Shown here: positions 1 to 9,463 of the stretch, one piece after another
Layout of the letters: each line of letters opens with the position of its first letter
Position numbering within the stretch: position 1 is the stretch's first letter
Source: Bondarzewia mesenterica
Taxonomy: Eukaryota; Basidiomycota; Agaricomycetes; Russulales; Bondarzewiaceae
DNA length: 32,466 nt
Assembly: GCA_004802705.1 (NCBI GenBank)
Contig: SGPL01000378.1
Span: 1 to 32,466, forward strand
Direction: 5' to 3'
Program-made: the position numbers and the translations under genes
The notes under the pieces: model-generated
What the model saw: the letters and a program-made list of their open reading frames with translations, nothing else
Database searches by the model: none
What the model was told of the DNA's origin: nothing

Positions 1-3000
1 AAATTGGCTGATGCAAACGAACAGACATGGCTCGTGATAGGTCCGTCGCTTATCGCTTGGCGCCTCAGTCAAAGCTCACTCTCCCATCATCCCAGGCAGC
101 GTGGCGGAGCAGATGGGAGATCTCGAACATGCCCTTTCTGCTTACGAAAATGCCCTCCGCCACAATCCGATGTCCATCGCTGGTCTCACCCAAGTGGCTG
201 GCATCGCCCGCATCAAGGAGAACTACCCGATGGTCAGTACCCTCGCTTACCCAGATCGGGAATCTTCCGCTCGGCAATTTCCGGTCTTTTTCCCCACCCT
301 CTCTTGCTGACACATCTCTCCTTCTTCAGGCCGTCGAGTATTTCCAACGCGTCCTCAGTCTCCAGCAAGACAATGGAGAAATCTGGAGTGCCCTCGGTGC
401 GTACCACGGCGCTCCCAAGGCGCCTTTGACTCATTTCCCTTCTGCCAGGCCACTGCTACCTCATGCAGGATGACTTGCAAAAGGCGTACTCCGCATATCA
501 ACAAGCCTTGTACGCGCTTCCAAACCCCAAGGTCGGTTGCATCATACTCCGTCCTATCCGCCGCTTCTCACGTCTTCCGCGTCTTCCTCGTTGCTTCTAG
601 GACAATCCTAAGCTTTGGTACGGCATCGGCATTCTTTATGATCGTTACGGCTCGTTGGAAAACGCCGAAGAGGCGTTTTTATCAGTCCTCCGCATGGACA
701 AGGGTACGTCAGTCGTGAGCATGCACGATGTCAAATTTGATCGACTCAGAAAAGATTTCACGCCTCAAGACTTTGACAAATCCAACGAAGTCCTCTTCCG
801 CCTCGGCATTATATACAAGCAACAGTCAAAATACGAGGACAGCTTGCGGTGCTTCGACAGAATACTCCGCAACCCTCCAAGCCCCCTCGCTAATGCCGAC
901 ATCTGGTTTCAAATTGGGCACGTCTACGAACAACAGGGCGAGGTGGGTCACTCTATTGTCATCGCCGCGGATCGCATCTCTGATCTGCTGCGCAGCACGT
1001 TCACGCGCGCGAGGCGTATGAGCGCGTAGTCAACGAAAACCCTGTGCACGCAAAAGTGTTGCAACAATTGGGTTGGCTGTATCATCAAGATGGCAGTCCT
1101 TTTCAGAATCAGGATCTTGCCATCCAATACCTCACCAAAAGCCTTGAAGCGGGTGAGTTCCCGATGCATCGCTAATTTCCTTTTTTGTGCTCAACGCGTG
1201 AGATCAGATCCGTCGGACGCTCAGAGCTGGTACCTGTTGGGACGGGCCTACATGGCTGGGCAGAAATACAACAAAGCTTACGAGGCGTATCAACAGGCGG
1301 TCTATCGCGACGGTCGCAACCCGACCTTCTGGTGCTCGATCGGAGTTCTCTATTTCCAGATCAGCCAATTCCGTGATGCCCTCGACGCCTACTCTCGCGC
1401 GATACGAATCAACCCGTACATCCCTGAAGTGTGGTTCGACCTTGGCAGTCTCTACGAGAGCTGCAACAATCAGATCTCGGATGCCATCGACGCGTACGCG
1501 CGCGCTGCCGAGCTTGACTCAAGCAACACTTCCGTTACTCAACGGCTTCAGCTTCTGAAGCACTCTCAGGCCACCGGCGCTCAGCTTCCCGCGGCACCTC
1601 CCCCTCAGGATGTCCATCCCACTGCCTACGCCAGCGCCGTTGTCCCGCCTCCAGGCTTGGGCGGGCCTCCTTCCCTCCTACTCCACTCTGGTGCGAATGT
1701 GCGCCCGAGTTTCGGGTTAGATTCACGAGGACCTGGCGAGCATAACCTTTCCCTGCCCCCTCCTCCTCAATTACCACCTACCCGCAGCTCTCCTGCTCCT
1801 TTCAGGGGTGGTCCCCCACCTCCCGTCGTGATTGACGAAAGCCGTCATGGGCCTTCTCACACGCCGCTCGCTCCAATGGATGTCGACCACATCCCACCCC
1901 AGCGCGAGCCCTCGTCGGCATACCCGGCTGCTCCCGGTCGCCTCATCAACATGCTATTGCACCACCCTGGACCGCCGCTGCCGCCGCACGATCCTGAGCC
2001 TCCTCGCAACGTGCCGCCTCCCCACGACTCGTATTACGGTCGACCTCCTCGTGCACCTTCCGTCCCCGTCTCGCCTCCCCCCCACGCACGCCGGCCTCAC
2101 TCGCCTGGTGCTTCGCCCTACCAGCGTTACCCGCCAGGTGAGCGGCTGCCGGTGGGACCCGGGCAGTCTGACACTCGTCCTCGCTCGCCTCACAGCTACG
2201 GGCGAGAAGCGAGCAGCCACCCCATGGATCGCGATATTCGTGACTCTCGGGACCCAGCTTGGGAGCGTCGGGAATGGGAACGGGAGCGCGAACGGGAACG
2301 GGAACGGGAACGGCGAGGTAGACCGAGTGGCGAGTATCCACCGCATCCTTCTCAGCAGGCGCAGTATTATCCGCCGCGGCCGTTGTCGCCGCACAGGGCT
2401 AATAGCCCACGAAGCATGCGCGACCGCGACCCCTCGCCGATGTCTGCCCATCCTGGCAGCTTGCGCGCTTATTGGGACGTCCGCTCTGGCCCCCCTCCGC
2501 CTCACATGCAGCCTCCCTCGCCACCTCGGCCATCGGCCGACATGGGTGGTCGTCGGGCAGATCCCATGTTGATCGACCGCGAGATGGTGGAACATCGGGC
2601 GAGCAGCAGGGTCTTTGACGCGTCTCCGGACAGTATGCGTACGGCCAGTCGCAACGCTCCNCCCCCTTTTGTGGGTAGCAACGTGCGTGAATCCGAGAGC
2701 CCTCACTTGACCCAACGCGGTTCTGTTGCTCCGGAGCCGAAGGACAGGCGACGGCGAAGTGTCAAGGAGAAGGAACCGGAGCAGCCAACACCAGTCTCTG
2801 GCGGACTTCCTGGCCCTGAGCCGTCCAAGTCTAGGAGGAAGCCGCCCAGGGTGAGGCGGACGAAGGAGGACCGTAGTCGCACTGACACTCCGAAGCCGTA
2901 CGGAGCGGAACGAGGTTCTCAGCAGCACCCTGCGTTCAAGGTGACGTACCAGACCAAATCAAACGATTCTCCAGAGCCGGTAAGCTCGAATGGTTCTGGA

Positions 3001-3801
3001 TCGCTGAGTAGGTCGGTTCAGCCCTCACCCACCAGCGCGACTCTTATGGCGCCTTCGAGGGTTGTTGATGAGGACTACGACGAGGGCGTCGCGGATGCGC
3101 TGATCAATTTGTCGTCGTATCGTGCGCCGGAGCAACAAGCGTCGTATTCGGGGGCTACCAGTGGACCAGCCGTTCCGCCAGGTGGGCCTCGGCAGTCGTC
3201 ACCGACGCCGTCCTCGGCATCGCACAGGGGCTCGATTTCGTCCACTCGATCACGCAACACTCCTCCCGTCCTTGTGCAGACATCGTCGATCAAGCGACCG
3301 CTGAGTCCTGGACCGGAGGAGGGGGACGCAAAACGGTCAAAAATGGAGGCGCCGAAGCGCAGGGCGTCATCTCCTGCACCAGCGTCATCGCGGCCCTCAC
3401 CGATTCCGTTTCGAGCTCAACCGTCGTCGCGTTCGCCAGAGAACCGTCAGGTCGACAAGGCCAAGCACCCATCCTACCCGTCCAGCCCCCAGCTTCCTTC
3501 GGTGCTCCCTCCGCATCCCAGGCCGATCGGCACGGGCCTCTCGCATCCAAACTCTGTCGCTCTTCCTCCGATCGCCACACTCTCATCGCCACCATCCACC
3601 GCCGCTTCTCCCGCCCGCGAAACGGAACGCACCGACAATACGCACTCGCGGTCGCGGTCGAACTCGCCAGTGGTGCCTCCACCTTCTCGGGGCAAGCTGT
3701 CGGAGGTGATGAATCCCGCGGCGGGATCACCCGTGTCGAAGATGGCGCCAGTGTCCACTCCTAGCGTTAGTTCTATCGTGGAAAACCCAGAGCATTCATG
3801 A
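1..3801 (+). CDS. SSN6: Ssn6/Cyc8 general transcriptional corepressor, TPR protein (5' end outside window)
   Basis: Ssn6/Cyc8 partners Tup1 in the nuclear corepressor that DNA-bound repressors recruit. The window opens inside the gene. Exons by splice signals and frame: 1-40, 96-232, 330-396, 449-531, 601-703, 755-942, 996-1152, 1208-3801 (stop TGA 3799-3801). The joined exons give a continuous array of roughly ten tetratricopeptide repeats up to about base 1560, for example NPKLWYGIGILYDRYGSLE and PEVWFDLGSLYESCNNQISD, with family-typical Trp/Leu/Gly/Tyr/Ala positions. After the TPRs comes a long Pro/Ser/Arg-rich tail in one exon, with an Arg-Glu repeat, basic stretches and an acidic motif EDYDEGVADALINLSSYR (bases about 3070-3120) that I recall as conserved in fungal Ssn6 proteins. 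One N lies at 2661 beside a C run but does not break the frame. The first exons and promoter are missing. Confidence 0.95.
2266..2316 (+). repeat. Short imperfect hexamer repeat coding for Arg-Glu dipeptides in SSN6
   Basis: Near-tandem copies of GGGAAC/GGGAGC lie inside the last SSN6 exon and encode a run of alternating Glu and Arg (WEREWERERERERERE-like). The frame stays open through it. Such charged low-complexity tracts commonly vary in length between strains. It is a coding microsatellite, not a mobile element. Confidence 0.8.
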
Positions 3802-4829
3802 CATTGACGGCTCTTCTTTCTTTTTTTCTTCCACTCCGACGTATAGTTTCAATCAAGATCGTAACGCCAGCGGTGTATCCTTTTTTTGTGCTTGTATCAT
3901 GATCGTGCTTGACATGTTCTTTCTTTTTTCTTTCTCATTCGACGCACACGTAATTATTTCGCTCGTGGGTGTCTATCGTTTCCGCTGTCATGTTCTTATG
4001 AATCGTTATGACCCTATGGCATCGTATATCGAGTCTGGATGTGCCTGAATTCTGTAAATTAGCGGCGTACGTCCGGTGAGCCGTGCAGTCGCTCCGTCGG
4101 CCTTGTACCACTACTGTGTAAGAAATCAAGAGTCTCGACAGGTCCATTTTGTGTGGCAGGGAACAAAAATCGTTCGCTTTGTGGGACCGCCGTCCGTTTA
4201 GTATGCGCGGAGCGCGCTCCCCGCGCACCTCCCTTGTCCGTTGGCGCATCTGCAACCACTCGTCCATCCTCTTCGGTTGCCACGTGCTCGCGTTCTCGAG
4301 CGCACCGTCACCGTGCCTACCTCCTCTGTCTGTGCGCCCGCCACCGTCGTCGCGTCACCGACGCCCTTCGAACACTGCATGTTATCTTGCCCTCGCTGTC
4401 TGATCGAATCATCGTCGTGCCGTTAGCTTGTTTTCCTCTCGTTCACCCCCAGGCCTGCCGCATGCCTCCATATTGCTATTGCATACATAAAGCCACGGTT
4501 AGTAAATGCCAAAAGTCTTCAGTAAGTGTTCTTGAACTCTGAACTTTGATTTGTGCTTGACAATGGGACACTATAGGGCGTGTTTGCCAGAAAGGATGTC
4601 TTGACGGCAACGGAGGGAAGCCATTGCTCAAAGGCACAAGTGTCCTAGGCGAAAGAAGGTGCCAGTGAAAACTCCTTATCATGATCATTTTTGTTATGCT
4701 GATCTGACAAACATCAGGATGAGTGCTATCCCCCCAACTCCGTCATCTATTTAGCTTGGCCTATTCTCATGGCATGTCTCCCGGAGGCTCATACTTCCCT
4801 GGACATTCACACTCCCCTTCGCACTAGAT
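3802..4829. other. Intergenic region downstream of SSN6, no convincing gene
   Basis: The first 150 bases are T-rich, as expected for a 3' UTR and polyadenylation region. From about 4190 to 4380 the sequence is GC- and pyrimidine-rich, and overlapping open frames of up to 129 codons exist, but their composition (many Arg, Cys and His, no domain) looks like chance. A near-perfect palindrome is at 4205-4226. I see no RNA gene. Confidence 0.6.
4205..4226. repeat. Near-perfect 22-bp GC palindrome
   Basis: The core AGCGCGCT is flanked by GCGCGG on the left and CCCCGCGC on the right, so the two arms pair with a single bulged C. It lies in intergenic DNA about 400 bp after the SSN6 stop. It could form a hairpin, bind a dimeric protein, or be a chance result of high GC. 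Confidence 0.4.
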
Positions 4830-5884
4830 ACCGCGCCCTACTCGCTATTTGTCCGTCGCTGCCCACGTCTACTGGCGCAATTGGGCCAGCCTCTCTGGAT
4901 GTAGAGACTCTCGATCGTCCTGCAAATACACATACGTCAAACTGAATGCCTTTGGTCATGTCGGAACGGCCTGTAATGGCACATTCGGTCTCGTTCTGGG
5001 ATCGCATCTTAGCTGCCGCAGCCAGCCAGCCCACCGACGAGGATATCAACATGGCACCCACCGTCATCGCCCAAAGCAATCCCGCTATTGATGTTCTTTC
5101 GCAATCGCATAGCATGCCAAATGATGAGCCTCGGAGCGGGTGGAATTGGGATGCCGAGGTGCACGGCAACTCCCTCGGCGACGAAGTGCTTTCCGAGTCG
5201 CTGTCCATCGTCAGACTGATAGTGTGGTCGATGCAGTCAATGCTGCGCCAAACCGTACCAATGCCGAGGGTTCACACTCTTGCACGAGTAATGGTGAAGG
5301 AAAGGGGCCTAAGGGTAGTAAGTAGCTGCTTTTCACTTTTTTTTTGCTAATGTAGCTGACTGTCAAGCCGCCAAACAGAAGCAAACCATCCTCGCGCAAG
5401 TGCAAAGCGACATTCAGCTCGCACTGATGTTGTACTGCGCTATGTGAATCAAGTATTTCAGGATGTGATCGGGTATTCATTGCGCTCCCTTTGCAGGTCG
5501 AAAACCTATACAAAGCTACAAGACCGTTTATCTTCCTTTATGTATCGAGGTTTTTATTTTCGCTTTACTTACCGCGCCGTTTGACTCATTACTTCTTGCA
5601 GGCCCGAGTCCATATTACAGACGCAGGGCAAGCCCAAAACTTATATCTCCCCTAATCTAACAGAAGCTGTCGGACAGTAAACTGCATGATCTCGCATGCG
5701 ATCACGTTAACAGTCACTCAATATGAAACAGATCATCCAGCTAAACATACAACTCAAGCAGGCTAAGAGGCAAAGAAGAAGGTGGAGGACGAGGCTGCGG
5801 CGCGAACACAGGAGTTGGATCTTGGAAAGAGAGAATAAGGCTGCTCGTTCCGCATCGCAGGGTGTATTCAAATTGACTTCATGA
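4830..5884 (+). pseudogene. Poorly preserved gene of unknown function
   Basis: I do not recognise a family. A coding-like frame from about 4851 (PSLPTSTGAIGPASLDVET) meets a TGA at 4943-4945. It resumes in the same frame at ATG 4946 or 4958 and runs to about 5207 (MSERPVMAHSVSFWDRILAA, later GWNWDAEVHGNSLGDEVLSE). The more natural reading then moves to another frame (QTDSVVDAVNAAPNRTNAEG) up to a strong donor GTAAGT at 5318. A 61-bp intron (5318-5378, branch-like GCTGAC) leads to another stretch containing RTDVVLRYVNQVFQDVIGY. Without the frame change, the first frame also crosses the intron but stops after 22 codons. Further downstream is a 53-codon Arg-rich ORF at 5723-5884. The in-frame stop plus frame change suggest decay or sequencing error. 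Exon boundaries after 5450 are not resolvable by eye. Confidence 0.35.
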
Positions 5885-6216
5885 AGATGCGCCTATAGCT
5901 CGTCGCTCTAGTTCGTAGCAATCACATCCAAGTATCTACCGTTATGTGTTCGCCATACACTTAATAGCAGATGGGTTCCATATATCAAGAAGGACATTAG
6001 CAGTGTAAACTGACCCCAAGCAAGGTGGTTGCCTTGCAACGGATCGGAGTTCGTGCTTCCCTCGTTTGGCACGCCCTAATTGAATTACATAAGCATGCAT
6101 TGACGAGGCGTCTAACGAGCGAGGAGACTTACAGAAACGGTGTGTATGAGGCATTTTGACTGTCCTGCCGCATACGAATATTGACCGCGTGGCCTTTTCA
6201 TTCAACAGATGCGATC
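5885..6216. other. Intergenic region upstream of ERF4
   Basis: This holds the presumed ERF4 promoter and leader. AT content is higher than in the flanking exons. The sequence just before the start has a CAG at 6206-6208, which could be an acceptor of a leader intron, but this cannot be decided from sequence alone. I see no coding potential on either strand. Confidence 0.45.
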
Positions 6217-7650
6217 ATGACGTCCTCTGCTGTGGATGATCATGGCCGTGCTACACCACCCCTCTCGACCTCACCATACGTACCGCCTCCAGCACCGTCC
6301 CGCGATTCCACACACACGCCGCCTTCCGTGTCCCCAGTAGGGCTCCCCATGAACGCCGCCGCGTCTTCTACGTCTCTCGCAGACAGTGTGTCGGTCCTCG
6401 AGATCGTCGCGCCTTCAAGTCTCGCTCACAGCACCACAGAAGAAGCAGAGGTGAGCGGACAGCGCACGCCCGTGCCCGCGCCCGCGCCTTCCTTGTCGGA
6501 AGAAGAGGAAGGGAGGGACATCGTCGATGACGTGCCGGCGGTGCGCATATTGGGAGTGAACTACGTGCCCCCGAACGGGCGAGTCAGTCCCATCGTCGTC
6601 TCGGGGAGGGTGGGGGACGAGGATGGGGCGGCATGGGAGGGCATGTCGCATGAGAGATCGGCATCGCCCAAGCCGACGTCGCCGCAGCACACTGACGTCC
6701 ACCCGTTGCGGTTTGATGTCCAGCCACCTTCGCCGACGTCGCTGTGGGAGGCGGCCGGCCTGTCGCACGAGGTCGGTCAGTCCGAGTACAAGCCTCCCGC
6801 GTCGTTCCACCATAAGAAACAGTGCGTGTCCTCGTGCTTTACTCGCGGAGACGTTAATACAAGATTAGCATGCGTTGACTGCGATCTCGTTTCTTTTCTT
6901 TGCACAGACACTCACGCCGTCTGATACCCATTTCATCGTATTATTTTGGGCCACCGCCCATGGACAGCGCATACGGCACCGAGCCGACAGGTCAGATCGG
7001 CGTGCATCACCCACGTGAGATCGTCAGGATCGAGCGGGATTATTCCGCTGGCGAGATCGCTCAGTTCTCGGCGACGTACCCGCTCGAGCTCGAGGGTCGC
7101 GTAAGCATTTATTTCCGATTCCAGCATGTTTCTTCCCCCTTTGTTACATGCATCTTTGCAAGCGGATGACTGGGAGGATGATTAATGTGTGCGCGTCATG
7201 ACAGATCACGCCGACTCAGTTCCTGGAGACTATAAATGGGATCAACGAGATTCTCATCTCTGCGCATAGTCTGCGGTACTCGTTCTTGGACAACGCGCTC
7301 GATATCGTTTCGCTTCATTTGTCTAGTCTCTTTTTGCCGTCACATTATGAGAGGGTGCGTCGGTGGTTTATCCTTGGCTTGTTTTTGATTTGATGGACGT
7401 GCTTGATGACAGGAGATGGCACGGCTGCGTCGTCTCATAGACGGCTTTAACAAGGAACTCTATAACCCTGTAGGATTAAACATCGTCTGGCCGCGACAGG
7501 TCGCATTTTTGTTTGTGAGCGCGGATCTTCATCTTCGTTCAACAGGCCGGCTTATCCGTTTGAATCCAGTTTGAGATCGAATATTATGTGAGTCTTATCG
7601 CCGACGTCTTCCGTTTGGCTTTGGCTGATGATGTTTCGTTTTCGCAGTGA
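6217..7650 (+). CDS. ERF4: Ras modification protein ERF4 / Golgin A7 family
   Basis: ERF4 is the accessory subunit of the ERF2 DHHC palmitoyltransferase that acylates Ras at the ER. Exons: 6217-6821, 6908-7100, 7205-7354, 7413-7514, 7570-7587, then the stop TGA at 7648-7650, giving 356 residues. The first about 230 residues are Pro/Ser-rich and poorly conserved. The family domain follows: PREIVRIERDYSAGEIAQF, YPLELEGRITPTQFLETING, then NPVGLNIVWPRQ, ending in FEIEYY. These match the N-terminal arginine-rich block, the ELEGRIT-QF-TIN block and the terminal EIEYY block known from fungal ERF4. The fifth exon is only 18 bp, and the termination codon is the first triplet after the last intron. The start was chosen as the first ATG (6217) in the frame that continues through the domain. 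Nothing indicates the catalytic ERF2 partner nearby. Confidence 0.9.
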
Positions 7651-9463
7651 GCTTCACTTCGTACTCCCCGCATTTTCCACTGGACACGCCGCTGCATATC
7701 TTATATTCGTATCACTACTTTTTGCATTGCCTCTTATTCTTTTTTCCCGTCCTGTTGCGCACTCACTCATTCGGCTTATCAGCGTCTTCGACAATTTCTT
7801 GGCCTTGTCTTCGCACCAATCTCCTATACGGTCCTAATACAGTATACCTTGCACTCTTCTTGCTTTCGCCCTTGACCCTGCGTGTGAAACCGGAGGGAAC
7901 TTCCGTCAAGATCTTTCGGAAATTTCAGCGACCTGCGTAAGTCCGCTATCGCCTTGTGTCAGATAAGTATCCTCCTTTTGTGGGCTGTGCCTTGACCCTT
8001 GGGGTTGCGGAGACCCATACGAACGCTTCTCTTCTTATGGCAGGTGGGTTCTGGTGCTCGATGGGCCTGTAGGCGTTCCACTGAAGGCGGTGCAGGTTGG
8101 GGTTTTAGTACTGGTGAGTACAGCCTTTTAATTTGATGGGCTGCGGAGAATCAATTTCCTCTTCATACCTATCTGGGCGTTTTGCAGGACTGGGAGACAG
8201 GTTGCGCCCTTTCAATGTATGTATGTATCATGCGCACGGCGCTTCCGCAGCGGGGACGTGTGGAGCAGATTCAAGCGCCAAGTCTGGTGTGCGATACAGC
8301 TTCGATTGTCTGGACCGGCGCCGTTTGAACGCACCGTCGTCTCAAACAACGTGCGCGCGCTTATGGCGATTTCTGCGTCTCATCATGACTCGTTGACGCT
8401 TTGCAGTCAGGCCGCGGAGCTTTCCTCGAGTGGGTCGTCTGTTTGCGGAAGGGAAATAGGCATCTTTGGTTGGCATGCGCAAGATCCTGTGTGCTCCTCT
8501 GCCAATCAAAAATCCGTGCGCTCAGGGCCCTGTTTGGATGAGTGGGTCTTTCGCGAACCTGGTCCAGGGGAAGGACCAAATCTCGAGACTTTGTCCATAT
8601 GACGGCGTCATGGGTACACATTGTCCGGATCGTCGTGGTTCTTCATGACAGTTTCGTTTTGTTTTCTGTTCTTTTTACGGGTTCGTGACATTATAGAAGC
8701 TCCTCCACGGGGCCCGATTGGAGGCGTGTCGGGCTGGAACGGTTCATAGACCCAGTCGTTCTGTGCAACGCAATGGAAACGAGAATGGATTTAAATTTAA
8801 ATTATGACTCGGATTGAATGGAGTGGGTCGGATTGGGGTCGGGCATGGGCGGGCACTGTGTGGGTTCCCCGAGACACGATGATCTACTGAACAAGAGCGA
8901 TCGAATACGAGATGGACAAGAGGATTCTTGCAGTCATGCGGTTACCGCTAGTTGAATCTATCATGGCTTGACTTTTCACGAGGTGCTCTTTTTTTCTGTT
9001 TTACCTTTTTTTTTTTCTGTTGGGGCGCCGGTGAGAGGAAGAAAACATCAGCGCACGAAATACGCGGACCAATCGACAGCGATCGAGGAGCTCGGCGGGA
9101 TGGACGCGTCAGTCGTTGCCGCACGTCGTTTGCCGCCGGGACAGATGGGTGGGGACTGGCTGAGTCAGGAAATGGCGTTACCAAGCCCGATAAGGACTCG
9201 GTGAACAACAACGGCCGCGGTGTGTGCGTGTCATTGCTCCTAAAGGAAGTTCCACGTGACGTCCATGGACCAAGGCAAGAGAGTGGGTCGGGACTCCTGA
9301 GTGCACTCTGCCTGAAAGCTTGATCTCTCTCTTCCGATCCTTGTCGACGCCATTGTCCCTCCGCTCATCGTCTTCGCCTTGCACCTCTCCTATCTCTGTT
9401 TCTGATTTATTTCGCCCACCATCCAACCTCTTTCCCATTTTTTTTTCTCTCTTGTCGCAATCG
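7651..9463. other. Long intergenic region between ERF4 and YAP1
   Basis: About 1.8 kb with no gene I can support. 7651-7950 is T-rich and is probably the ERF4 3' UTR. 7950-8650 contains splice-like signals (GTGAGT at 8112, TTTTGCAG before 8188), but joining them gives no long or recognisable protein. 8990-9463 is the YAP1 upstream region, with a T11 tract (9006-9016), an AP-1 half-palindrome at 9161-9167 and a pyrimidine-rich leader (about 9320-9455). Confidence 0.5.
9161..9167. promoter_or_regulatory. AP-1/Gcn4-type site TGAGTCA upstream of YAP1
   Basis: An exact TGA(G/C)TCA heptamer sits about 300 bp before the YAP1 start codon. AP-1-like and Gcn4-like bZIP proteins bind this sequence, so it could mediate autoregulation or amino-acid control. 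One 7-mer is expected by chance every several kb, so this is only a candidate. Confidence 0.35.

Noticed and set aside
1954..2928. Long minus-strand open frame (324 codons) opposite SSN6
   Set aside because: It is a shadow of the GC-rich SSN6 tail; its arginine-rich composition and lack of any domain or splice context argue against a gene.
4153..4542. Plus-strand open frame of 129 codons after SSN6
   Set aside because: Several overlapping frames of similar length exist, the composition is Arg/His/Cys-rich, and no start context, intron or motif supports it.
7628..7940. Hydrophobic open frames after ERF4 that look like membrane segments
   Set aside because: The T-rich 3' UTR generates Phe/Leu codons by chance; ERF4 already terminates at 7650.
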